Source: Caldilineaceae bacterium
GTDB taxonomy: Bacteria; Chloroflexota; Anaerolineae; Caldilineales; Caldilineaceae
DNA length: 64,000 nucleotides
Direction: 5' to 3'
Assembly: GCA_022824025.1 (NCBI GenBank)
Contig: JAJEBF010000014.1
Coordinates: 372,001-436,000, forward strand
Of this stretch, positions 56,693 to 64,000 are shown in pieces. A program made the position numbers and the translations under genes. Within the stretch, counting starts at the first letter, position 1. Each line of letters begins with the position of its first letter. Under the pieces are notes generated by a model, which did no database searches, was not told where the DNA came from, and saw only the letters and a list, made by a program, of their open reading frames with translations.

Positions 56693-58243
56693 ATGTCTGA
56701 CAGCAGCCTAGGACGACGACATTTTCTGCAGGGAATGGGCGTCGCGGCTACCGGCGTCATTGTCGCAGCCTGTGCGCCGCCTGTTGCTCCCGAGGCCGCC
56801 GGCGACATGGCCGAAACAGCCGAGACTCCTGAAGTCTGGGTGTTTCAAGGCCAGCCGAATTGCCCTGGCGGCGGAAACCCCGAAAGAACCGAGGCTGTTC
56901 GCCAACGAATTTTGGACGAAACCGGCGTTCTCGTTCAGGTCTATCTCGTCGCCACAGGCGCTGCCCAAATCGAAAAGCTGAATCTACTGCTGGCTTCGGG
57001 AACCCAGCCACTTGACCTGTTCGAAGGTCAATGGCCTGAATTCAAGGGCATCATCATGCCCATGGACGACCTCCTTGACGCTCACGGCCAAAATGTCCTC
57101 GCCTTGAACAACGACTTCGCCTGGGCGCGTATGAAAGATGCCGAAGGCGTCACCTGGGGCTACCCCCGGCTGGGACTGATGGGCCACACGCACTTCTGCT
57201 TCTTCCGCTCAGACTGGCTTGACGAGGCCGGCCTCGAAATGCCGGATACATGGGACGCTATGGAGGCAACCATCGCGGCCTTCCTTGAGACCCATCCCGA
57301 GTCCGTCGTCGCCACCAACGGCCGCGTCAACATGATGAACAATCTCCTCGGCGCTTTCGTGGAAGAAGGCAACTCCAACTGGGTCGACCCCGCCGACAAC
57401 ATGCTCAAGCCGGTCGAAACCCATCCCGGATATCAGGACTGGCTCGCCACAATGAACGAATGGTGGAAAAACGGCTGGTTCCAGCAGGAGACCTTTGCCA
57501 ACCCCGACTTCCGCGCATTGCTCAAGTCTCTGACGATCGGCGCCTGGGTTGGATGGTACTCTCGCATTACCATCTGGTGGGAGCAGATCAGGCTCGACGC
57601 CGGCTACACCAACATCGACTACGGCTTCCCCGAAACCATGACCGGACCGCAGGGCCTGGCCAAGACCAACAACGTCGGCGGTAACTCCGCCTACATGATT
57701 CCCCGCAAATCGGAACATCCCGATGCCGTCATGCGCTATGCCGACTGGTGCTACCAGGGCCTCCCCGAAGATGCCACCAATCTGGTCACCATTCGCCAGG
57801 GTATCGAAGGCGAAGACTGGGAATGGCACGACAAGGAACAAGGCCTCTATAAGTCACTCGTCTCGGCAACCGCCCCCTGCGAACAACGCTATGCCTACGA
57901 CTTCTACAATGTAAAAGGGATGGGCACTGAACCTCATGTCGTCCGCGTCCTGGACGATGGCTCGGTCGGCCGTCAGAGCTCACACACTGTCAAGTACAAC
58001 GACCGTTACGACCTTGGCAAGATGCCGATCGACTTCGACGTGCCTTACGATGTCGCTGCCATTCGCGACAATTTCCCAGGCCTGCCAGACTTCCAACGTC
58101 TTGTCGACGAGGAATCGGTCAAATTCATCACGGGAGTGCGACCGCTTTCCGAGTGGGGCAACTACCTGGATACACTGAACAGTGCAGGGCTGGACCGTTG
58201 GAGTGAGCTGTATACGGAACAGTACCGCCAGTATCATCCTTGA
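56693..58243 (+). CDS. Tat/lipoprotein ABC solute-binding protein, copy 1
   Basis: A 516-aa extracellular solute-binding protein of the large CUT1 type (LplA/YtcQ-like). ATG at 56693 has AAAGGAG upstream. The N-terminus combines a twin-Arg motif GRRHFLQGMG with a lipobox VAAC, the lipid-modified Cys being about residue 27. The mature part carries WGYPRLGLMGHTHFCFFRSDWL and GWYSRITIWWEQIRLDAG, shared with the next gene. The ligand is probably an oligosaccharide or acidic sugar. The gene is followed by a paralogue and two permeases. Confidence 0.9.
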   Translation: MSDSSLGRRHFLQGMGVAATGVIVAACAPPVAPEAAGDMAETAETPEVWVFQGQPNCPGGGNPERTEAVRQRILDETGVLVQVYLVATGAAQIEKLNLLLASGTQPLDLFEGQWPEFKGIIMPMDDLLDAHGQNVLALNNDFAWARMKDAEGVTWGYPRLGLMGHTHFCFFRSDWLDEAGLEMPDTWDAMEATIAAFLETHPESVVATNGRVNMMNNLLGAFVEEGNSNWVDPADNMLKPVETHPGYQDWLATMNEWWKNGWFQQETFANPDFRALLKSLTIGAWVGWYSRITIWWEQIRLDAGYTNIDYGFPETMTGPQGLAKTNNVGGNSAYMIPRKSEHPDAVMRYADWCYQGLPEDATNLVTIRQGIEGEDWEWHDKEQGLYKSLVSATAPCEQRYAYDFYNVKGMGTEPHVVRVLDDGSVGRQSSHTVKYNDRYDLGKMPIDFDVPYDVAAIRDNFPGLPDFQRLVDEESVKFITGVRPLSEWGNYLDTLNSAGLDRWSELYTEQYRQYHP

Positions 58244-58347
58244 TTGTGTCGGCCCGCCGGTCGGGGTGAACTTTTCGTACGCCCCGACCGTTCTCACATA
58301 CAGGTAGTTCAACCTTGGCACAAGCTAACTTAGAGAAAGGAATTCAC

Positions 58348-59907
58348 ATGACCACTGCAACAAAACCGACGCGTCGACAATTCCTGCAGGGCATGGGCAT
58401 TGCGGCCACCGGCGCCGTACTCGCTGCCTGCGCCGCGCCAGTCGCGCCGGCCGGCGGCGACGGCGCTGCCATGGAAACGCCCGAAGTCTGGTTCGCCTCC
58501 GGCAATCCTTGTCCGGGCGGCGGCGACCCTGAACGAACCGCGGCCGTACAGGAGTTGATCCTCGAAGAGACCGGGGTATTGGTCAACTCCCACATTCTCC
58601 CTCCCGGCGGCGCCAGTACCGAAAAACTCAACCTCCTTATCGCCTCCGGGACCCAGTCACTCGATCTCTTCACAGGCAACTGGCCTGACTTCAAAGGCAT
58701 CACCCTGCCCCTCGACGATCTGCTCGAAGTGCATGGAACCGACATCCTGGCCGGTCACTCCGACCTCGACTGGCGCATGATGAAGGATTTCGAGGGCACG
58801 ACCTGGGGCTATCCACGCCTCGGACTCATGGGGCATACCCACTTCCCCTTCTTCCGCTCTGACTGGCTCGCCGAAGCCGGACTCGAAGTCCCCGATTCCT
58901 GGGACGGCATGGAACACGCCTACGAAGCGATGAAGGAAAACCACGACGAGGCCGTCATCGTCGCCATGGGCCGTCGCCACCTCATGTACAACACGCTCGG
59001 CGCCTTCACCGACCACGGTTTTTCCCGCTGGATCGACCCAGCCGACAATATGCTAAAACCGCCTGAACTTCAGGATGGGTACCAGGATTGGCTCGCCAAG
59101 ATGAATGAATGGTGGGAAAACGGCTGGCTCCAGCAGGAGTCCTTCGCCAACCCGGACTACCGCGCCATGCTTAAGACACTTACAATCGGAATCTGGCTCG
59201 GCTGGTACTCCCGCATGACCATCTGGTGGGACCAGATCCGCACCGAAGCAGGTTACGAAGAGGAAGACTACGTCCTTTCCCTCAAGATTACAGGACCGGC
59301 CGGTGTTGCCAAGACCAACAATGCCGGCTCCAACACTGCCTACATGATCCCGCGCAAGTCCAAGTATCCCGAGGCCATGATCAAGTACGCCAACTGGATT
59401 TACGAGGACGGACCCGATGACGTGACCAACTACCTCATCGCCTCCTGGGGCGTCCCTGGCGAAGACTGGGAATGGGTCGATAAAGAGAATAAGGTCGCCC
59501 GTCTCCACTCCGCCGGCAGCAGCGTGTGTGAAGAGAAATATTCACGCGACTTCCAGGTAACGCTGGGTCTGGGTCCGGAAACCTGGGCCACCGCAGTCAA
59601 GCTCCAGAACGATGACGGTGAGGTCGAATGGAACCGCCACTGGCAGCACATCAATACCTACTGGAACCAGTACGAAGGCGGTCGCATGCCCGTCGACTTT
59701 GACGTGCCCTACGACCGTACGGCCATTCGCGACGCCTTCCCCGGCGAGCCCGACTTCGAACGCTTCGTCGAAGAGGAGAGCATTAAGTTCATCACCGGCG
59801 CACGGCCTATCGTCGAATGGGGCAACTTCGTTGATGAGTTGCACGGCGCCGGCCTCGACCAGTGGAGCGAACAGTACACTCAGCAGTACCGGCTATATCA
59901 CCCCTAA
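58348..59907 (+). CDS. Tat/lipoprotein ABC solute-binding protein, copy 2
   Basis: A 519-aa paralogue of the preceding gene. It starts at ATG 58348 with GAAAGGA upstream. The twin-Arg motif TRRQFLQGMG and lipobox LAAC (Cys about 28) again indicate a Tat-exported lipoprotein. Conserved blocks with copy 1 include WGYPRLGLMGHTHF, FRSDWLAEAGLE, QQESFANPDYRAML and GWYSRMTIWW. The substrate pockets probably differ in detail, allowing one permease pair to serve two related ligands. Confidence 0.9.
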   Translation: MTTATKPTRRQFLQGMGIAATGAVLAACAAPVAPAGGDGAAMETPEVWFASGNPCPGGGDPERTAAVQELILEETGVLVNSHILPPGGASTEKLNLLIASGTQSLDLFTGNWPDFKGITLPLDDLLEVHGTDILAGHSDLDWRMMKDFEGTTWGYPRLGLMGHTHFPFFRSDWLAEAGLEVPDSWDGMEHAYEAMKENHDEAVIVAMGRRHLMYNTLGAFTDHGFSRWIDPADNMLKPPELQDGYQDWLAKMNEWWENGWLQQESFANPDYRAMLKTLTIGIWLGWYSRMTIWWDQIRTEAGYEEEDYVLSLKITGPAGVAKTNNAGSNTAYMIPRKSKYPEAMIKYANWIYEDGPDDVTNYLIASWGVPGEDWEWVDKENKVARLHSAGSSVCEEKYSRDFQVTLGLGPETWATAVKLQNDDGEVEWNRHWQHINTYWNQYEGGRMPVDFDVPYDRTAIRDAFPGEPDFERFVEEESIKFITGARPIVEWGNFVDELHGAGLDQWSEQYTQQYRLYHP

Positions 59908-59982
59908 CTGACGAGACCTAAGGGGGGAGGGGGGCTTGCCCCTCCTCCCCCACCCCTCCCCTCGGCGACAGGAGGCGGACGT

Positions 59983-60975
59983 ATGCAACAGCCCCTTGGC
60001 GAACAGATCAGAGTGCGCGTGGATCAGGACGCGCCCGTCTTCGAGGAGAAACGGGGCGTCCGCGAAGCATGGCGTCAGATCAAGCGTGATCGATTCCTCT
60101 ACGCCCTTGCCGCGCTTCCTCTCCTTTACTTTGTAATCTTCCGCTACCTGCCTATGATCGGCCTCATCATCGCCTTCCAGGACTACGATCCCTTCCTGGG
60201 CATCGGCGCCATGTTCAGCATGGACAACTTTGTAGGGGTCAAGCACTTCAGGAACTTCTTCGATTCGATTTTCTTCTGGAACATCGTCCGCAATACAGTG
60301 GTGATAAGCTTTTATAAGCTCCTCTTCGGTTTCCCTCTCCCCATCATCCTTGCCCTACTCATCAACGAGGTGCGCATCACCGTTTTCCAACGCACCGTCC
60401 AGACCATCTCCTATCTGCCCCACTTCTTTTCCATGGTCGTGGCCGCCGGCATCGTGCGCGCCATGCTTACACCGCAGGGCGGTCTCCTTAACCAGGCCAT
60501 CGTTGCTTTCGGGGGCGAAGCCCAGGCCTTTCTGACCGACCCGGCACTCTTCCGCTCCATTATTGTCACCATGGATGTCTGGCAGCAGGCCGGCTGGAAC
60601 AGCATCATCTTTCTGGCAGCCATGGCCACGATCAACCCGGAAATGTACGAGGCGGCAGCCATGGACGGCGCCAATCTCTTCCAGCGGTGGTGGTACGTCA
60701 CCCTTCCAAGCATCTCCTTCGCGATCGTCATTATCCTCATCTTCCGTATCGGAAATATGCTGGACGCAGGTTTCGAACAGATCCTGCTTCTCTATTCACC
60801 CTCCGTCTACTCAGTCTCCGATATCATCGACACTTACGTTTATCGGGCCGGACTGATTGGCCGCCAATACTCCTTTGGCGCGGCGGTTGGTCTGTTCAAG
60901 TCAGTGCTGGCACTCGCCCTCATGTACATGGCAAACAAGGTTGCCCAGTACTTGGGGCAGGAAGGCCTCTGGTAG
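59983..60975 (+). CDS. ABC sugar permease, LplB-like
   Basis: A 330-aa CUT1 permease. It starts after AGGAGGCGGACGT. Hydrophobic helices begin at about 37. The EAA loop is MYEAAAMDGANLFQRWWYVTLP, which docks the ATPase. GVKHFRNFFDS and ISYLPHFFSMVVAAGIVRA are typical of LplB/YteP-type permeases. It lies 75 nt after the second binding protein and 10 nt before the second permease. Confidence 0.94.
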   Translation: MQQPLGEQIRVRVDQDAPVFEEKRGVREAWRQIKRDRFLYALAALPLLYFVIFRYLPMIGLIIAFQDYDPFLGIGAMFSMDNFVGVKHFRNFFDSIFFWNIVRNTVVISFYKLLFGFPLPIILALLINEVRITVFQRTVQTISYLPHFFSMVVAAGIVRAMLTPQGGLLNQAIVAFGGEAQAFLTDPALFRSIIVTMDVWQQAGWNSIIFLAAMATINPEMYEAAAMDGANLFQRWWYVTLPSISFAIVIILIFRIGNMLDAGFEQILLLYSPSVYSVSDIIDTYVYRAGLIGRQYSFGAAVGLFKSVLALALMYMANKVAQYLGQEGLW

Positions 60976-60985
60976 GAGAAGCGAC

Positions 60986-61876
60986 ATGAAACTATCTCGA
61001 GGCGAAAAGCTGTTCGACTGGATCAACATCTTTGTCCTGACCATCGTTACCCTTTTCTTTCTCGTTCCCTTCCTTTCCGTCGTGTCAACTTCTCTGGTCA
61101 GCGGCAGGGAATATGCTCTGCGCGGGCTGTTCATACTCTACCCGCACCAGCCGGTTCTCAACTCCTATGAGATGCTCCTGGGCCAGGGCTCGATTGTTAT
61201 CAACGCCTATATGGTTACAACTGCCCGCGTGATCGTCGGAACGTCACTAGGCCTGATATTCACATTTCCTCTGGCCTACGTACTCTCCAAACGCAGGTTA
61301 TATGCCCGCGTTCCGATCACGATGTTTATCTTTTTCACGATGCTCTTTCACGGTGGCCTGATCCCCAACTTTGTCCTCATAGAAAAACTGGGGCTCCTGG
61401 ACAGCTTCTGGTCCATGATTTTGCCCAACCTGATCAATCCCTGGTGGCTTTTGATCATGCGTAACTTCATGTTGGCCATACCAGAGGAGTTGGAAGAGGC
61501 GGCCATCATGGACGGCGCGAGCCCCCTTGTCGTTCTGTTGCGCGTCTACCTGCCCCTCTCCATGCCCGTCATCGCCACCATCGGCCTTTGGTACGCCGTC
61601 ATGCACTGGAACTACTGGTTCGACGCCGCCATCTACATTAACGATCCCAAAAAACTGCCCCTCCAACTGATCCTGCGCGGCATCCTCGAATACGGCACCG
61701 GCCAGTACAGCGACTACTCCGGCCTCGCCGAAATGACCGAACTCACCGACCCACCCCCGGCCGAATCGCTCAAGGCCGCTATGATCGTCATCACCACCCT
61801 GCCGATCCTCATGATCTACCCCTTCATCCAGCGCTACTTCGTCAAGGGAATCATGCTCGGCTCCATCAAAGGCTAA
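60986..61876 (+). CDS. ABC sugar permease, LplC-like
   Basis: A 296-aa CUT1 permease starting at ATG 60986 with TAGGAGAAG upstream. The EAA loop is IPEELEEAAIMDGASPLVVL. NVISTSLV-type segment VVSTSLVSGREYALRGLF and PLAYVLSKRRLYAR are typical of YtcP/LplC. No ATPase gene follows, as is usual for systems that share an MsmK/MsmX-type ATPase. The next gene begins 7 nt later. Confidence 0.94.
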   Translation: MKLSRGEKLFDWINIFVLTIVTLFFLVPFLSVVSTSLVSGREYALRGLFILYPHQPVLNSYEMLLGQGSIVINAYMVTTARVIVGTSLGLIFTFPLAYVLSKRRLYARVPITMFIFFTMLFHGGLIPNFVLIEKLGLLDSFWSMILPNLINPWWLLIMRNFMLAIPEELEEAAIMDGASPLVVLLRVYLPLSMPVIATIGLWYAVMHWNYWFDAAIYINDPKKLPLQLILRGILEYGTGQYSDYSGLAEMTELTDPPPAESLKAAMIVITTLPILMIYPFIQRYFVKGIMLGSIKG

Positions 61877-61883
61877 GACTGAA

Positions 61884-62792
61884 ATGGACAACTCCTTCCA
61901 CGGCGCGTGGCCCGCGCTCATTACTCCTGCCTCCGCCGACGGAGGCGTCAACCTCACCGCCCTGCGCGATCTCGTCGACTACATGATCGCCAAACACGTT
62001 GATGGCCTCTACCTCCTGGGCAGCACAGGGGAAGGTCTCCTGATCGACGCCGCTGAACGCCGCAGCGTCGTCGAATCCGCCATCGACCAGGTCCGCGGCC
62101 GCGTCCCCGTAATCGTCCACGTCGGCAGCATCAGCACCAGCGAAGCCGCAGCCCTCGCCCGCCATGCCCAACAACATGGCGCCGACGGCGTCAGCTCCGT
62201 TCTGCCTGTCTACCTCGGCGGCCTTGAGGCAACCTACCGCCACTACGGCGCCATCGCCGCCGCTGCGCCCGATCTGCCCTTCTTCCCCTACCTTTTCGGC
62301 GGTCAGATCGACGCAACCTCCCTCATGAAGGAGCTTCTTTGCCGCATCCCCAACGTGGGCGGCGCGAAGTACACCGGGCCCAACATGTACGAGATCGCCG
62401 AAATCATCGACTTGGGCAGCAACCTGCCTTCAGACCGCGGCTGGTCAATCTTCTCCGGGATGGACGAGCAGTGCATTTTCGCCGCCATGATGAACGCCCC
62501 CGGCAACATTGGCTCCACCCTGAACGTAATGCCAGGCCCCTACCGCAAAATGCGAGAGTCCTACGATGCCGGCGACGCCGCCAAAGGAATCGCGCTTCAA
62601 AAACAGGCCAACCGTCTCACCGCTGCCATGATCAAACACGGCGTCGGCGCCGCGCTCCGCGTCGCCATGAAAGCCCTTGGCATCGACTGCGGCCCCCTCC
62701 GCCTGCCTCAGGAACCAATCTCCCCTGAGCGAGAAGAAACGATGCTCGCCGATCTCCAAGAAGCCGGCCTGGACGCGCTCGCCGCTATGTAA
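61884..62792 (+). CDS. DapA/NanA-family aldolase or lyase
   Basis: A 302-aa class I aldolase of the dihydrodipicolinate synthase/N-acetylneuraminate lyase family. The pyruvate carboxylate site is GSTGEG (46-51), the catalytic Tyr is in FFPYLFGG (about 136) and the Schiff-base Lys is in GGAKYTGPNMYE (about 162). In an operon with a sugar importer, a NanA-like or 2-keto-3-deoxy-sugar-acid aldolase is more likely than a lysine-biosynthesis enzyme. The Y-L-F-G-G motif is compatible with sialate lyase-like enzymes. Confidence 0.86.
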   Translation: MDNSFHGAWPALITPASADGGVNLTALRDLVDYMIAKHVDGLYLLGSTGEGLLIDAAERRSVVESAIDQVRGRVPVIVHVGSISTSEAAALARHAQQHGADGVSSVLPVYLGGLEATYRHYGAIAAAAPDLPFFPYLFGGQIDATSLMKELLCRIPNVGGAKYTGPNMYEIAEIIDLGSNLPSDRGWSIFSGMDEQCIFAAMMNAPGNIGSTLNVMPGPYRKMRESYDAGDAAKGIALQKQANRLTAAMIKHGVGAALRVAMKALGIDCGPLRLPQEPISPEREETMLADLQEAGLDALAAM

Positions 62793-63148
62793 AGCGCTCC
62801 ACCCCATGCGAAACCTACATTCCCCGCAAACACCCTGTAGGGGCGCCCCTTGTGGGCGCCCCTACAGCTCGCTCCCCCTTCCCGCCGCCCCACGGCGCCT
62901 CTCCACCCTATCACCCACCGCGTAGCCCAAAGACTTTGCCCTCCTTAGTGCTCCTCCTTGGGCAAAAAAGGAGTTGTCGTTCTTCGCACCCCTTCGCGGA
63001 TTAATCCCCCATCCCCCTTTGCACGCGGTTTTGACCAATCAATCCCCTTAGCGTAGCATTGAATCTACCGAACGGCGCCGCGCTCAGCCCGCCGCGCACA
63101 TGCCGCGAACTAACGCGCCGCACAACCCTGCCATTGAGAGGACCAATT
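62793..63148 (+). other. Spacer with a perfect palindrome
   Basis: 356 nt without a gene. It contains the 14-bp-stem palindrome at 62835-62867 and a C-rich stretch. The promoter of pyrF should lie here. Confidence 0.55.
62835..62867. repeat. Palindromic intergenic element, perfect copy
   Basis: CTGTAGGGGCGCCC, loop CTTGT, then GGGCGCCCCTACAG: a perfect 14-bp stem. It sits 43 nt after the lyase stop and could act as a terminator or REP-like element, although no T-run follows. A partial copy is at 25312. Confidence 0.8.
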
Positions 63149-64000
63149 ATGTCCTTCTTCGACAAGTTGGAAGCGGCCGCACGCCGCAACAATACGCTCC
63201 TTTGCGTCGGGCTCGACCCAACCCCCGAAGCCTGCCCTGACCGCTTCCTTGCCGGGTCCCGCGCCCCCTCAGTAGAGCCTCTGGACCCAAAAGACAGTAC
63301 ATGCCAGGCTCTGCTGGCCTGGAACCGGTCCGTCATCGAAGCCACCTCCGACCTCGTCTGCTGCTATAAACCCAACATCGCCTTCTACGAAGCCCTCGGC
63401 CAGCCCGGCATGGCCCTCCTGCGCGCGACCATCGCCGCCATTCCAAAGGACATCCCCGTGCTCCTCGACGCAAAGCGCGGCGACGTCGGCTCCACCGCCG
63501 CCGCCTACGCCCGCGCCTGCTTCGAAGAGCTCGGCGCAGACGCCGTCACCCTCAGTCCTTACCTGGGCAATGACAGTGTCGCCCCATTCGCCGCCTACCC
63601 CGACAAAGGACTGTTCGTACTCTGCCACACATCCAATCCTACTGCCGGCGTCTTCCAAAAGCTTATCGCCCGTAACGGGCAAGACAATGGCGAAGATGTC
63701 CCACTATATCTGCGAGTAGCCGAACAGGCCTTAAGCTGGTCTCCCGCCGTAGGCCTCGTCGTCGGAGCCACCTACCCGCAAGCCCTCGCCGAAGTTCGCA
63801 GCGTCTCCCCCAAAGCCTGGCTGCTGTCCCCCGGAATCGGCGCCCAAGGGGGAGACCTCGAAGCGGCCCTTTCCGCAGGTCTCCGCGCCGACGGGCTCGG
63901 CGTCCTCGTCGCCGCTACCCGCAGCGTCACGCAGGCCAAAGACCCGCGTCAGGCCGCAGCCAGCATTCGGAACGGCATCAACGCCGCCCGCGCCCAACTG
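63149..64000 (+). CDS. pyrF: Orotidine 5'-phosphate decarboxylase, cut by window edge
   Basis: Type 2 OMP decarboxylase catalysing the last step of UMP synthesis. ATG at 63149 has GAGAGGA upstream. Visible signature blocks are [26 protein letters not shown] (Lys about 74) and [17 protein letters not shown], with the catalytic Asp-Lys-Asp set about 107, 109 and 112. [16 protein letters not shown] near the end is the phosphate-binding loop. The frame is complete to the last base, so only a short C-terminus is missing. Confidence 0.95.
   Translation, partial: MSFFDKLEAAARRNNTLLCVGLDPTPEACPDRFLAGSRAPSVEPLDPKDSTCQALLAWNRSVIEATSDLVCCYKPNIAFYEALGQPGMALLRATIAAIPKDIPVLLDAKRGDVGSTAAAYARACFEELGADAVTLSPYLGNDSVAPFAAYPDKGLFVLCHTSNPTAGVFQKLIARNGQDNGEDVPLYLRVAEQALSWSPAVGLVVGATYPQALAEVRSVSPKAWLLSPGIGAQGGDLEAALSAGLRADGLGVLVAATRSVTQAKDPRQAAASIRNGINAARAQL

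Overview
The window looks like a chromosomal segment of a heterotrophic, GC-rich bacterium, most likely Chloroflexota (Caldilinea/Anaerolineae-like). This assignment is inferred from style, not from a marker gene. The clues are Tat-plus-lipobox solute-binding proteins of the RR-x-FLQGMG type, a secreted glycosidase ending in a FFPVVLN-type tail, Uma2-family proteins, clan AA aspartic protease cassettes, and C-rich intergenic spacers with heptamer arrays. There is no rRNA operon, no CRISPR array and no recognisable intact transposase. One tRNA-Arg(UCU) gene is present.

Layout. 1-8115: a purine nucleoside phosphorylase cut by the left edge, a sarcosine-oxidase-like flavoenzyme, an HpcH/HpaI aldolase, an MFS exporter, a small DUF6504-like protein and a large secreted glycosidase. 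8609-24381: a long minus-strand myo-inositol catabolism cluster with IolG and three further Gfo/Idh/MocA dehydrogenases, IolA, IolD, an SDR, IolE, IolC and IolB. The cluster is interrupted by two tandem Uma2 genes, by the decayed 3' end of a sugar ABC transporter ATPase, and by an AAA-ATPase/DUF4276-like TOPRIM pair that resembles an anti-phage module. 24467-27443: two DinB-like proteins, a small P-loop protein and a SpoIIE/PP2C-type phosphatase. 28030-37340: a sugar-acid dehydratase, a quinone oxidoreductase, an LMW phosphatase, a methyltransferase, a eukaryote-style two-domain phosphofructokinase, an aspartic protease cassette, an MBL-fold/TPR pair, and then the tRNA.

37909-53841: a ThuA protein, another Gfo dehydrogenase, and housekeeping genes (Maf, RsgA, PcrA-like helicase). 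These are followed by an unusual single ORF joining an AI-2E/PerM permease to a phosphomannose isomerase, a nitroreductase, a dihydropyrimidinase-like enzyme, an AlkA-like glycosylase, a CarD regulator with a long structured leader, a D-aminopeptidase and an RmlD-like protein lacking the SDR catalytic Tyr/Lys. 54225-62792: a glycan-scavenging module with a PhyH oxygenase, a sulfatase, two paralogous lipoprotein solute-binding proteins, two permeases and a DapA/NanA-type lyase. No transport ATPase is encoded there, so a shared one is expected elsewhere. The window ends inside pyrF.

The overall picture is a scavenger of polyols, sugar acids and sulfated or acidic glycans. The most interesting signals are the nested ATPase-TOPRIM pair, the permease-ManA fusion, the structured RNA region upstream of carD, and a shared set of intergenic repeats (C-rich G-quadruplex-capable elements, TGACCAC/CCACTAT heptamers and a 14-bp-stem palindrome). 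Start codons were chosen by ribosome binding site and family alignment from memory. No database search was possible.
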